NCBI GenBank assembly: GCA_904397895.1
Contig: CAJFOZ010000026.1
Location: forward strand, 1-50,268
Direction of reading: 5' to 3'
DNA: 50,268 nt
Source: an uncultured Clostridia bacterium
GTDB taxonomy: Bacteria > Bacillota > Clostridia > Oscillospirales > Acutalibacteraceae
How positions within the stretch are numbered: position 1 is the first letter of the stretch; each line of letters opens with the position of its first letter. The position numbers and the translations under genes were made by a program. The notes under the pieces were generated by a model. That model was not told the origin of the DNA, ran no database searches, and was given only the letters and a program-made list of their open reading frames with translations. This document shows, piece after piece, positions 17,901-26,246 of the stretch.

Positions 17901-19591
17901 AAGGTATGGCCAATCTGTACGGCGGACGTGACAAGCTGGCAGAAAAACTCGATCAATTCTTCTCGGAGAAAAACGACTATACCGACGGCTCCTATGGCCC
18001 GGCAAATGAACTGAGAGAATGCCGCGAGCTTAAAATGGGACAGTATAGCCACAACAATCAGCCGGCGCATCATATTATCTATATGTACAATTACGCAGGA
18101 CGTCCTGACAGGACCCAAGAGAAGGTCAGAGAAGTTCTGGATCGGTTGTATATCGGAAGTTCCATTGGACAGGGTTATCCAGGCGATGAAGACAATGGCG
18201 AGATGTCGGCATGGTATCTGTTGTCGGCATTGGGCATCTATCCCGCCGATATGGGAAGCGGCAATTTTGTAATCGGCGCCCCGCTTTTCACAAAGGCCAC
18301 CGTCAATATGGGAGGCGGCAAAACCTTGGTGGTCGAAGCTCCCAACAACAGCAAAGAAAACATTTATGTCCAGGGTGTAACCTTAAACGGGGAAGCTCTT
18401 GACAGAACCTATCTCAACCACGATGAAATCGCCAACGGCGGCGTCCTCCATTTCGATATGACCAATCAGCCTTCCGGGTGGGGAAGGGACGAATCCGCCC
18501 TTCCGCCTTCCATGACCACCGGCGATGAAGTGGCCCAGCCGGCAATGGATATCACCTCGCCTGGCGTGACTGTAGTATCGTCCGAAGATGAGTTATCCGG
18601 CAGCCAGCCCAAGGCCTATGTGTCGGGAGCGACCAGCGCACCGGAGGCCCTTTTTGACAACGATTTCAATGGGGTCCCCAGCTTTGAAGGCAACACCGCC
18701 TCCATTGTTTACTACACCGGCGAAGAGAGCAAATACGTCAGCATGTATACCCTGTCCTCCAAAGTAGTGGAAACAGCTCCGTCTTCTTGGACGCTGTACG
18801 GCTCGGATAATGGCGTTAACTGGAAGGTATTGGATCAGCGGCAGGATGAAACCTACCAATGGGCCGACCAAATGCGTCCCTTTGCCGTCGCCAATCCCGG
18901 CCAATACCGGTACTACAAGATTGACGTAACGGGAACCGACCTGGGACTAAATCTGGCGGAGTTTGAACTGCTGGGTCTGTCGAAGGAAGAGGACGCTGTC
19001 CATTCGGCTTCAACCGACAAGGATTCCTATCTTTTAAACGAGACCATTACCCTCACCGTCCGCACCAGCATGGATTGCAATCGGATTGCATTGTCCAATG
19101 AAAACGGAAAATACCTGGGGATTTCCAAGGTGAAGTCTGTGTTTGATATTGACAATCAAGAAAAGGTTTGGACCATCCAGACTTCTTTGGGCTCCTTAGG
19201 AAAGGACCGCACCATTTCCATCATGACGGCGAAACCGGGAGAATCCTTGGCGAAATCGGATGTCGCAGTTACCATCGATGTGGTTGCACCGGAAAGCGAT
19301 GCACGGGTATTGAGCGTATCTGCCGCGGGATCGGCAAAAGTCAATGAACCCTTTGTAGTGGAGGTCGAAACGACTTTAGATACCCAATCGCTAGCCATTG
19401 TCAATGAGAGAAACCGCGCCATTTCCCAACAGGATTGTGAAAGCACAACGTCGGATGGGAAAAAGGTATGGAAGGTTACCATCTCGGTAGGCTCAACGGG
19501 TTATCGTATCTTTACGGTCAAGGCAAAAGATGCCTATGGCCAATGCAACGAAGAGCATCTGTTGACGTTGCCCATTTCCATTGTGAAATAA
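14999..19591 (+). CDS. Secreted GH92 alpha-mannosidase-like glycosidase with two F5/8-type carbohydrate-binding domains
   Basis: GH92 enzymes are calcium-dependent, inverting exo-alpha-mannosidases acting on N-glycans, yeast mannan or mannose-phosphate caps. The 1530-residue protein has a signal peptide (likely cut after VSA, residue 29), a discoidin/F5/8 type C domain at about 79-214, the GH92 N-terminal beta domain from about 400, and the helical catalytic domain at about 660-1090. A second F5/8C domain (about 1195-1323) and two Ig-like repeats to the end follow. The likely acid is E953 in YTETNGWNS, and the base pair is D1063/D1065 in GDEDNGEMSAW. The usual HGNEP stretch reads HNNQP at 1018-1022. 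No sortase or S-layer anchor is visible. It sits between tsf and pyrH with its own promoter and terminator, and its base composition is more AT-rich than its neighbours, so it may be acquired. Confidence 0.9.
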   Translation: MKMKKTVAMLLSVLMTSSVVTGSIPMVSAAEPDDDISFHTSFEIDEPLAHVNTVEKGQDGLPVTSHVIPGEIGDDPISGEYIGKFTGINGPEAANYDDVIENLTDCDPASSYLTNTSTPELFFDLESPVVVRTYAMTSSENGQENDPVAWTLSGSNDKDVWTELDTRTYQFNERGERASFSIENDTAFQYYRLTVTENGGADSTSIAEFALGDPQNPLPEQKDGMLSIPTGGPIPIAEGDPIRGWTGVRAFQISGVHQGSEEAYSQNVVYDNLSIPVNEDTRLSYLVFPQWDGDDYAYDYDYTSSYVAVDLHFTDGTYLSQLNAVDQYGNRVEAAAQGESKYLCSRQWNHVYSDIGDVANGKTIDRILISYHNPSNPKDTDAPFRAYFDDISIKTVKPTEYDHLSDYVNILRGTNDSEELSRGLTAPFVTMPHGFNFWAPANDTGKYIYRYQTAPQNRFKYLTVSHVASYWIGDRGTYEFMANTSLDMMNREFVGLDELASDFSHENEIAKAHYYSVSFDEGSPAAGARLEVTPTEHAAVIRFTFDKDSPYRNVVLSNTRGGWENQLGPNSLEFDGKTFHATSNNRNNGMNTMYIYGEFDVEGQTKVTNDPTWAEIKQGVVSFPEGTEQVTLKVATSFISPEQAEKNLALEISEDDTFDTVYQRAQKVWDDRLSTIEVEGATEEQKVTLYSNLYRLYSYPNLYSENTGTKEEPHMQYMSPYGENGAVIDGVYDENHKPEVKDGVMYTTNGFWDTYRTAWAAYELFDPEDASQLLDGMVQHYKDTGWMPRWVCPGGRNSMVGTSSDVIFGDALLRGMEFDYQNAYDSALRNGLTLAVPGTPGCGRDDFNRAMFYGYNGREDNDKSVSWSMEEYINDAGVAKMAKAMMDQMEDKDSAEYQKLNDEYQYFNNRALYYTLLFNPKDGGWFYPKNYDGTWQEYDEVYDPKAWGNGYTETNGWNSAFFAPQDAQGMANLYGGRDKLAEKLDQFFSEKNDYTDGSYGPANELRECRELKMGQYSHNNQPAHHIIYMYNYAGRPDRTQEKVREVLDRLYIGSSIGQGYPGDEDNGEMSAWYLLSALGIYPADMGSGNFVIGAPLFTKATVNMGGGKTLVVEAPNNSKENIYVQGVTLNGEALDRTYLNHDEIANGGVLHFDMTNQPSGWGRDESALPPSMTTGDEVAQPAMDITSPGVTVVSSEDELSGSQPKAYVSGATSAPEALFDNDFNGVPSFEGNTASIVYYTGEESKYVSMYTLSSKVVETAPSSWTLYGSDNGVNWKVLDQRQDETYQWADQMRPFAVANPGQYRYYKIDVTGTDLGLNLAEFELLGLSKEEDAVHSASTDKDSYLLNETITLTVRTSMDCNRIALSNENGKYLGISKVKSVFDIDNQEKVWTIQTSLGSLGKDRTISIMTAKPGESLAKSDVAVTIDVVAPESDARVLSVSAAGSAKVNEPFVVEVETTLDTQSLAIVNERNRAISQQDCESTTSDGKKVWKVTISVGSTGYRIFTVKAKDAYGQCNEEHLLTLPISIVK

Positions 19592-19621
19592 TTGAATCAA
19601 TTACGGTAGTTTCCGTCAAGC

Positions 19622-19656
19622 AAACGGACCACCAGCCACAGCTGGTGGTCCGTTTT
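19622..19656 (+). terminator. GH92 gene terminator
   Basis: AAACGGACCACCAGC (19622-19636) and its exact complement (19641-19655) form a perfect 15-bp stem with a CACA loop and T residues after it. Confidence 0.95.
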
Positions 19657-19738
19657 ATCTGATATGAAATAAAGCTACTCCAGCTGTCGGGAAAAGTAGA
19701 TACTCTAAAATTATAAAGCCAGGTTTTGGTTTGTGGGG

Positions 19739-19767
19739 TTTACAGAGTTGGAGGAATATAGTAAAAT
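19739..19767 (+). promoter_or_regulatory. pyrH promoter
   Basis: TTTACA (19739-19744) and TAAAAT (19762-19767) are separated by 17 nt, about 30 nt before pyrH. It restarts transcription of the cluster after the GH92 gene. Confidence 0.65.
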
Positions 19768-19800
19768 AGAATAAAATAAAGTTAAAGGGATGTTAGACGG

Positions 19801-20511
19801 ATGCAACCGATTTATAAAAGGATTTTGTTAAAGCTCAGTGGCGAGGCTTTGGCAGGCAAACAAAAGATGGGATTGGATTACGATGTCGTGCTGGATATCT
19901 GTAGCGCTGTCAAAAAAGTAGCCGATATGGGCGTGGAAGTAGGCATCGTCGTCGGAGGCGGTAACTTCTGGAGGGGCCGTAGCAGCGGCAAAATGGACCG
20001 CACCCGCGCCGATCACATGGGTATGCTGGCAACCGCCATCAACGCCTTGGGCTTGGCCGACGCTTTGGAGCAGTTGGGGGTAGACGTCCGAGTGCAGACC
20101 GCCATCAGCATGCAGCAGGTGGCAGAACCCTATATCCGCAACCGTGCGGTGAGGCATTTGGAAAAGGGCCGCGTGGTCATCTTTGGATGCGGAACTGGCA
20201 ACCCGTTTTTTTCCACCGATACGGCAGCTGCTTTGCGGGCGGCTGAAATCGACGCCGACGTCATTCTTAAAGCCACCAATGTGGACGGCGTGTATGACAG
20301 CGATCCAAGAGACAATCCGGATGCACAGAAATTTGACACATTGACTTATCTGGATGTTTTAAACAAAGAGCTTCAGGTGATGGACAGCACGGCAGCATCT
20401 TTGTGTAAGGACAACAGTATCCCAATCCTGGTCTTTAATTTGGATAACCCTGAAAATATCGTCTCTGTAGTAACAGGGCAAAATCTGGGAACAATTGTGA
20501 AGGAGGACTAA
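19801..20511 (+). CDS. pyrH: UMP kinase
   Basis: PyrH phosphorylates UMP to UDP and is an allosteric hexamer regulated by GTP and UTP. The 236-residue amino-acid-kinase-fold protein opens with [13 protein letters not shown], holding the phosphate-binding lysine. It has [30 protein letters not shown] and [19 protein letters not shown], all typical of bacterial UMP kinases. AAAGGGA lies 10 nt before the ATG. It is followed after 3 nt by frr. Confidence 0.97.
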   Translation: MQPIYKRILLKLSGEALAGKQKMGLDYDVVLDICSAVKKVADMGVEVGIVVGGGNFWRGRSSGKMDRTRADHMGMLATAINALGLADALEQLGVDVRVQTAISMQQVAEPYIRNRAVRHLEKGRVVIFGCGTGNPFFSTDTAAALRAAEIDADVILKATNVDGVYDSDPRDNPDAQKFDTLTYLDVLNKELQVMDSTAASLCKDNSIPILVFNLDNPENIVSVVTGQNLGTIVKED

Positions 20512-20514
20512 ACC

Positions 20515-21081
20515 ATGCAAGAAGCCATGAAGGAAGTTTTTGACAAAGTAAAACATAAGATGGACAAAACCGTCAACAATTTTATGGGGGAATTGGCCGC
20601 CCAGAGAGTTGGCCGCGCCAATCCCTCAGTGCTGGACAAAATTTCGGTAGATTATTACGGCGCCCCCACCCCCATCAATCAGATGGCGGCAGTATCGGTA
20701 GTGGAAGCGCGCATCTTGATGATCCAGCCGTGGGACATTTCCAGCCTGCGTGCCATTGAGAAGGCCATCCAGACCTCTGATCTGGGTATCAACCCCCAGA
20801 ACGACGGGAAAGTTATCCGCCTGACTTTCCCGCCCATGACAGAGGAACGCCGTCGTGAAGTGACCAAGGAAGTGTCGAAGATGGCTGAAGATTCCAAGGT
20901 AGCCATCCGTTCCATCCGCCGCGACGCCATTGAAAAACTCAAGGCTCTCCAAAAGAACGCTGAAATCACTGAGGACGATTTAAAGCACGGTGAGAAAAAG
21001 ATCCAGGAGTTGACAGACAGCTTCTGCAAAGAGATTTCGGAACTGGCTGAGAAGAAGAACAAAGAGATTATGGAAATCTAA
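20515..21081 (+). CDS. frr: Ribosome recycling factor
   Basis: RRF splits the post-termination ribosome together with EF-G. The 188-residue protein has the classic opening (KMDKTVNNFMGELAAQRVGR) and continues with the long helical bundle. It carries the conserved IQTSDLGINPQNDG and the loop TFPPMTEERRREV. An AAGGAGG site lies 9 nt before its ATG, overlapping the end of pyrH. A terminator-like hairpin follows. Confidence 0.97.
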   Translation: MQEAMKEVFDKVKHKMDKTVNNFMGELAAQRVGRANPSVLDKISVDYYGAPTPINQMAAVSVVEARILMIQPWDISSLRAIEKAIQTSDLGINPQNDGKVIRLTFPPMTEERRREVTKEVSKMAEDSKVAIRSIRRDAIEKLKALQKNAEITEDDLKHGEKKIQELTDSFCKEISELAEKKNKEIMEI

Positions 21082-21101
21082 CATCCCACAGCAAACGAGG
21101 G

Positions 21102-21150
21102 AAGGGGACGGTGGTGAGGCCGGATGGCACACCGCCCAGTCCCCTTTTTT
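21102..21150 (+). terminator. Terminator after frr
   Basis: AAGGGGAC (21102-21109) pairs with GTCCCCTT (21139-21146), and an inner GGTG/CACC pair extends the stem. Six T follow. It separates pyrH-frr from uppS. Confidence 0.85.
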
Positions 21151-21183
21151 AGTAAGATATACAAATGAGGTGGTGGGGGATCT

Positions 21184-21921
21184 ATGCTATTTCAAAGACG
21201 CAAAGCCCGTCGGGAAGAACAGGTGGGGTTACCTCGCCACATTGGCATCATCATGGATGGAAATGGGCGATGGGCTAAGAAGCGGGGACTTCCCCGTATG
21301 GCGGGGCATCGCGCTGGTGCACAAGTGTTCCGGAAGATCGCCCGGTACTGCAATGAGATTGGTATCCAGTGCTTGACGGTTTACGCCTTTTCCACGGAAA
21401 ATTGGAAGCGGCCCAAGGAAGAAGTGGATTCCATCATGGAGCTTTTCCGCCAGTACCTGCGGGAGGCTTTGGAGGATTTTAAGGATGAAAACATCGTCAC
21501 CCGTTTTATAGGAGATCGGTCGGTATTGGCGCCCGATTTGATCCAGTTGATGGCCGAAGCGGAAGAGGCATCGGCCGATAAAACCGGGATGATTTTAAAC
21601 ATTGCCATCAATTATGGCGGACGTCAGGAAATTGTCTACGCGGCTAGAAGGCTAGCGCAGAAGTGCCTAGAGGGAAAATGTTCCCCAGATGATATTACTG
21701 AACAGGTGATGGATCAACAGATGGATACCGCCGGCCAACCCGATCCAGATCTCATCATCCGGCCCAGCGGGGAAATGCGTACCTCCAATTTCCTTTTGTG
21801 GCAATCGGCCTATTCGGAATACCTGTTTGATCACATTTTGTGGCCGGACTTTAAGCCGTCCCATATTGATCAGGCCATCGAACAATATCGCCGTCGCAAC
21901 CGTCGCTTTGGAGGCGTATGA
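21184..21921 (+). CDS. uppS: Undecaprenyl diphosphate synthase (cis-prenyltransferase)
   Basis: UppS adds eight isopentenyl units in cis to farnesyl diphosphate, making the C55 lipid carrier of cell-wall synthesis. The 245-residue protein has HIGIIMDGNGRWAKKRG, with the catalytic aspartate and P-loop-like motif near residues 20-37, and then AGHRAGA. It also has TVYAFSTENWKRP and the C-terminal DLIIRPSGEMRTSNFLLWQ substrate loop. The protein carries a basic N-terminal extension (MLFQRRKARREEQ). GGGGG-type sequence precedes the ATG. It begins the envelope/isoprenoid part of the cluster. Confidence 0.97.
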   Translation: MLFQRRKARREEQVGLPRHIGIIMDGNGRWAKKRGLPRMAGHRAGAQVFRKIARYCNEIGIQCLTVYAFSTENWKRPKEEVDSIMELFRQYLREALEDFKDENIVTRFIGDRSVLAPDLIQLMAEAEEASADKTGMILNIAINYGGRQEIVYAARRLAQKCLEGKCSPDDITEQVMDQQMDTAGQPDPDLIIRPSGEMRTSNFLLWQSAYSEYLFDHILWPDFKPSHIDQAIEQYRRRNRRFGGV

Positions 21922-21945
21922 CGGAGAGGCTGCTGATAGTAAAAA

Positions 21946-21979
21946 GAAAACAAGCGGCGAGAAATCCCCGCTGTTTTTC
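21946..21979 (+). terminator. Likely terminator after uppS
   Basis: AAAACA and GCGG (21947-21957, one bulged A) pair with CCGC and TGTTTT (21968-21978), with T residues completing the run. The 176-bp gap between uppS and cdsA otherwise shows no gene. Confidence 0.65.
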
Positions 21980-22097
21980 ATAATGGTCCGTTTGGACCTC
22001 TTGGTATCTGCTAGATGACGGTGAAAAACTATTTCTCCCATAGGGAAGGGGAGTGATCCGGCCGGGGCGCCGTTTTTGTTGAATAGGAGGGGCCATA

Positions 22098-22922
22098 ATG
22101 AAAAATCGAATTATGACCGGGATGCTTTTTGCGGTATTGCTGGTGGCGGTAATGTTTGCGCACCAGACCGTCGTGTTGAATATCGTGGTGGCGGCAGTGT
22201 CTTTGGTGGCGGTGTACGAGGGTATCCGGGCCACAGGTTTTGAAAAGAATAAGCCTTTGATGGCGCTTTGCATCGTCTTTTGCGTGGTGACGGCCTTTTT
22301 GTCTGATCTAGCCCGATTTAAGGGGATCAACAGCGTGGTGTTTGTCTTTATCGTGTTGTTTTTCCTAGCGGCTATGTACCGTCACGACGAGCAGCCGTTG
22401 GAACGCATTGGCCTTGCCTTTATCATCGCGCTTATTGTACCGTTAGGGCTTTCGTGCATGGTGTTTATGCGGGGTATTACAGGACAAAATGTGCCGTTTT
22501 ATATTATGCTGGCGATTGTTGGGTCTTGGGTAACCGACATCGGCGCCTATTTTACCGGCACTTTTTTTGGAAAACACAAGATGGCCCCAAAGATCAGCCC
22601 TAAAAAAACAGTGGAGGGGCTGTTTGGCGGATTGGCATTGTGCATTGTATGTTTTGCTGTATGGGGCTTACTTTATCAGACGCTTTTTTTACAGGGCGAG
22701 GGTACAATACAATTCCTGCCGCTGATGATTTTGTCGGTGCCGGCATCGTTGGTAGGCGTAGTAGGCGATTTGACCTTTTCCCTCATCAAAAGAGCCTGCG
22801 GAGTCAAGGATTTCAGCAACCTTTTGCCCGGCCACGGGGGGATGTTGGACCGGTTTGATTCCACGATTTTTGTTGCCCCGTTTTTGTATTTGGCAATTCA
22901 GGTTGTCCCGATTATAACCTAA
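22098..22922 (+). CDS. cdsA: Phosphatidate cytidylyltransferase
   Basis: CdsA makes CDP-diacylglycerol from phosphatidic acid and CTP, the branch point for membrane phospholipids. The 274-residue protein is highly hydrophobic with about seven or eight membrane segments. It carries the family signature near residues 230-255 (SLIKRACGVKDFSN, LLPGHGGMLDRFDS) and the SPKKTVEG motif near 170. AGGAGGGG precedes the ATG by a normal distance. It is followed by dxr after 40 nt. Confidence 0.96.
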   Translation: MKNRIMTGMLFAVLLVAVMFAHQTVVLNIVVAAVSLVAVYEGIRATGFEKNKPLMALCIVFCVVTAFLSDLARFKGINSVVFVFIVLFFLAAMYRHDEQPLERIGLAFIIALIVPLGLSCMVFMRGITGQNVPFYIMLAIVGSWVTDIGAYFTGTFFGKHKMAPKISPKKTVEGLFGGLALCIVCFAVWGLLYQTLFLQGEGTIQFLPLMILSVPASLVGVVGDLTFSLIKRACGVKDFSNLLPGHGGMLDRFDSTIFVAPFLYLAIQVVPIIT

Positions 22923-22962
22923 GAATCGGGGGAATATAACTATATTATGGGCGGTGGAAAGT

Positions 22963-24111
22963 ATGAGACGCATTTCGATTTTGGGATCTACCGGCTCCAT
23001 CGGAACCCAGGCTTTGGACGTCGTCGATGGTTTGGACGTCCAAGTAGTGGCATTGGCAGCCCATCACAATGTGGAACTGTTGGAGAGCCAGATCCGCAAA
23101 TACCATCCCCAGCTTGCGGCGGTGGTGGATGAGAAGGCCGCCGGTGATTTGGCCGTGCGGGTGGCCGATACGGGATGTAAAATTGTAGCCGGGGAGGAAG
23201 GGCTTTGCCAAGCGGCAAGCCTTGAGGACGTCCATACCGTGCTCAACGCCGTGGTGGGCATCGCCGGTTTGCAGCCGACGCTTACGGCCATCCAGGCCGG
23301 CGTGGAACGCTTGACGCTGGCCAATAAGGAGACGTTGGTGGCCGGCGGCGCTTTGGTCATGGCCAAGGCAAGGGAAAAGGGCGTGACCATTGTGCCGGTG
23401 GATAGCGAGCACTCGGCCATTTTCCAGTGCTTGCAGGGAGCGCCGTCCAACAAAGCACTCCGCAAAGTCATTCTGACGGCGTCGGGCGGACCGTTTTTTG
23501 GGAAAACCAAGGAAGAATTGACGGATATCACCCCCGCCCAAGCCTTAAAACATCCCAATTGGTCCATGGGCAACAAGGTGACCATCGATTCAGCTTCCCT
23601 GATGAACAAGGGGTTGGAGCTCATTGAGGCGGTGTGGCTGTTTGACTTGGATCCTTCCCAGGTGGATATCGTGGTCCATCGGGAGAGCATCGTCCACTCC
23701 ATGGTGGAATACGACGACCATTCGGTCATCGCCCAGATGGGGGTGCCGGATATGCGCCTGCCCATCCAATATGCGCTGACATGGCCGGAGCGGAGGAATT
23801 GTCCGGTGGAACCCCTTGACTTGGTGGCCTGCGGAAAACTGACCTTCTACCGGCCGGATGAGGAGACCTTTCTCTGTCTGCCCACCTGCCGGGAGGCCAT
23901 CCAGAGAGGAGGACTGGCGCCCGCAGCGGCAAACGGCGCCAACGAACGTGCGGTATCCTTGTTTTTAGAGGGGAAAATCCCCTTTTTACGCATTGGCGAG
24001 CTGGTGCGAGACGCCATGCTCCACCAAAAACCGGTGCAAAACATGACGCTGGAAACCATTTTGGAGGCCGACCAGGCGGCACGGCGGTTTGTCGATTCTC
24101 AAGTGAGGTGA
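22963..24111 (+). CDS. dxr: 1-deoxy-D-xylulose 5-phosphate reductoisomerase
   Basis: Dxr converts DXP to 2-C-methyl-erythritol 4-phosphate with NADPH, the committed step of the non-mevalonate isoprenoid pathway. The 382-residue protein has the NADPH motif ILGSTGSIGTQALDV at the N-terminus, PVDSEHSAIFQCL with metal ligands, LTASGGPFFGKTKEEL, and HPNWSMGNKVTIDSASLMNK, followed by GLELIEA. The ATG at 22963 gives the usual MRRISILGSTG opening; the in-frame GTG at 22954 lies within the ribosome binding region. It overlaps rseP by 4 nt. Confidence 0.97.
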   Translation: MRRISILGSTGSIGTQALDVVDGLDVQVVALAAHHNVELLESQIRKYHPQLAAVVDEKAAGDLAVRVADTGCKIVAGEEGLCQAASLEDVHTVLNAVVGIAGLQPTLTAIQAGVERLTLANKETLVAGGALVMAKAREKGVTIVPVDSEHSAIFQCLQGAPSNKALRKVILTASGGPFFGKTKEELTDITPAQALKHPNWSMGNKVTIDSASLMNKGLELIEAVWLFDLDPSQVDIVVHRESIVHSMVEYDDHSVIAQMGVPDMRLPIQYALTWPERRNCPVEPLDLVACGKLTFYRPDEETFLCLPTCREAIQRGGLAPAAANGANERAVSLFLEGKIPFLRIGELVRDAMLHQKPVQNMTLETILEADQAARRFVDSQVR

Positions 24112-25163
24112 TTGTTATCAACATTGTCTTTACCATTGTCATTACCATTCTTGTCTTTGGGGTGCTGATCTTTATCCACGAATTGGGCCATTTTTTGATG
24201 GCCAAGGCAAACGGCATCAAGGTCAATGAATTCGCCTTGGGCATGGGTCCCACGCTGCTTAAAAAGCAGGGGAAAGAGACGGTGTACGCCATCCGCGCCT
24301 TTCCCATCGGCGGATTTGTCAGCATGGAGGGGGAGGACAGCGAAAGTCCCGATGAACGCGCCTTTAACCACAAACCGGTGTGGAGGCGGATTCTGGTCAC
24401 CATAGCGGGCGTGGTCATGAACCTTTTGCTGGGCCTTGTTTTGCTCTCCATCATCAACGCCTGCTTTTCCGGGGACGCCTTGGCCTCCACCACCGTGGCG
24501 GTCATCGAGGAGGGCGCCATGCCGGGGCAGACCGGCCTCCAGGTGGGGGATAAAATCACCTCCATCAACGGCACGGCGGTGTTTGTGGACTACGACATCC
24601 AGTTTAACCTTTTGCGGGATAACGACGGCGTAGTGGACATCGGCGTGGAACGGGACGGACAAAAAATGATGCTCAACGGCGTCACGTTTGATACCGAGGT
24701 AGGGGAAAACGGTGTAAGGCAGATCGCAGGATTCGGGTTTAAGGTGCAGCCCATTGAGAAGAACGTTTGGACGGTGGTGGAACATTCCGCCTTACAAACC
24801 TTATCGGTGGCGCGGCTGGTGTGGCTGACGCTGGTGGACATCGTCACCGGCAATGTGGGCATGGAGCAGCTCTCCGGCCCGGTTGGGACGGCGACCGTCA
24901 TCAGCGAAGCGGCCCACATGGGGGTGGAATCCTTCCTGATGCTGGTGGCCTTTATCACCATCAACCTAGGCGTTTTCAACCTCCTTCCCATTCCGGGATT
25001 GGACGGCGGACGCCTGCTGTTTTTGATTATCGAAGGAATCCGTCGCAAACCCATTCCCATCAAGTACGAAGGGATCGTCAATCTGGTGGGATTGGCGCTG
25101 ATGATGCTGTTGCTGGTGGCGGTGACCTTTAACGATATTGTGCGCATTGTCCAAGGGGGATAG
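24108..25163 (+). CDS. rseP: RIP site-2 metalloprotease RseP/RasP
   Basis: This membrane-embedded zinc protease cleaves transmembrane segments of anti-sigma factors and leftover signal peptides. The 351-residue protein has the active-site HELGH (residues 24-28) in the first membrane helix, a central PDZ domain around 120-200 (GLQVGDKITSINGTAV), and the second catalytic motif LLPIPGLDGGRL near 292-303. GTG is the only likely start at the overlap with dxr (GTGA). Its ribosome binding site is poor, suggesting dependence on dxr translation. The dxr-rseP-ispG order is common in Firmicutes. Confidence 0.95.
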   Translation: MIVINIVFTIVITILVFGVLIFIHELGHFLMAKANGIKVNEFALGMGPTLLKKQGKETVYAIRAFPIGGFVSMEGEDSESPDERAFNHKPVWRRILVTIAGVVMNLLLGLVLLSIINACFSGDALASTTVAVIEEGAMPGQTGLQVGDKITSINGTAVFVDYDIQFNLLRDNDGVVDIGVERDGQKMMLNGVTFDTEVGENGVRQIAGFGFKVQPIEKNVWTVVEHSALQTLSVARLVWLTLVDIVTGNVGMEQLSGPVGTATVISEAAHMGVESFLMLVAFITINLGVFNLLPIPGLDGGRLLFLIIEGIRRKPIPIKYEGIVNLVGLALMMLLLVAVTFNDIVRIVQGG

Positions 25164-25169
25164 GGAACA

Positions 25170-26219
25170 ATGAAACGACGTGAAAGCAAGCGGGTCATGG
25201 TGGGCAAAGTGCCTGTAGGAGGCGGCGCGCCGGTGACGGTGCAGTCCATGCTCAACTGTCCGGCCCACGATGTGGAGGCCAATGTCCGGCAGGCCAAGGA
25301 GTTGGCGGCGGCCGGATGCGATATCCTGCGGGTGGCCATTCCCGATCGGAAGGCGGTATCCCTCATCGACGCCATCAAGCGGGCTGTGGACCTGCCGGTG
25401 GTGGCCGACATCCACTACGACTACCGGTTGGCGCTGGAGTCTGTGGCGGCCGGCGTAGATAAAGTGCGCATCAATCCCGGCAACATCGGGGATCAAAGCC
25501 GGGTCAAAGCGGTGGCGGTGGCCTGCAAAAACGCCGGCGTCCCCATCCGGATCGGCGTCAACTCCGGTTCGCTGGAGAAGGAGATTTTGGCCAAATACGG
25601 CGGCCCCACTCCCGAGGGGATGCGGGACAGCGCCCTCTACCACGTCTCTCTGTTGGAAAAGTGCGATTTTGACGACATCGTCATTTCCATCAAATCGTCC
25701 GACGTCCAAACCATGGTGCGGGCCTACGAATTGACGGCCGAAGCCTGTTTCTATCCCCTTCACCTGGGCGTCACCGAGGCCGGGACGGAGCGGATGGGGC
25801 TCATCAAATCGGCCGCAGGCATCGGCGCGCTTTTGCTCAGCGGCATCGGGGATACCATCCGCGTCTCCCTGACGGCACCGCCGGTCAAAGAGGTCCATGC
25901 CGGTTTGGATGTGCTCAAAGCGGTGGGACTGCGCAAACAAGGGATCAACCTGGTGTCCTGCCCCACCTGCGGGCGCACCAAAGTGGATTTGATTGGCCTG
26001 GCGCAGGAGGTGGAGCGGCGGCTCCAATGCTGCGAAAAGGACATCAAGGTGGCGGTGATGGGATGCGCCGTCAACGGGCCGGGGGAGGCCCGGGATGCGG
26101 ACATCGGCATCGCAGGAGGCGACGGCTGCGGCCTTATCTTCAAAAAAGGCGAGATTGTCAAAAAAGTGCCGGAGGATGAACTGGTGGAGCAGCTGATGAA
26201 GGAAATCGAAGGATTGTAA
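25170..26219 (+). CDS. ispG: 4-hydroxy-3-methylbut-2-enyl diphosphate synthase
   Basis: IspG reductively opens the cyclic diphosphate MEcPP to HMBPP near the end of the non-mevalonate pathway, using a [4Fe-4S] cluster. The 349-residue protein has the TIM-barrel N-terminal part (VTVQSMLNCPAHDV, ADIHYDYRLAL). The cluster domain has CPTCGRTKVDL and CAVNGPGEARDADIG, supplying three cysteines and the ligand glutamate. It is 6 nt after rseP, certainly in the same operon, and dxr of the same pathway is two genes upstream. Confidence 0.97.
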   Translation: MKRRESKRVMVGKVPVGGGAPVTVQSMLNCPAHDVEANVRQAKELAAAGCDILRVAIPDRKAVSLIDAIKRAVDLPVVADIHYDYRLALESVAAGVDKVRINPGNIGDQSRVKAVAVACKNAGVPIRIGVNSGSLEKEILAKYGGPTPEGMRDSALYHVSLLEKCDFDDIVISIKSSDVQTMVRAYELTAEACFYPLHLGVTEAGTERMGLIKSAAGIGALLLSGIGDTIRVSLTAPPVKEVHAGLDVLKAVGLRKQGINLVSCPTCGRTKVDLIGLAQEVERRLQCCEKDIKVAVMGCAVNGPGEARDADIGIAGGDGCGLIFKKGEIVKKVPEDELVEQLMKEIEGL

Positions 26220-26246
26220 TGTTTAGAATGGTGTAGAGGATTTTTC

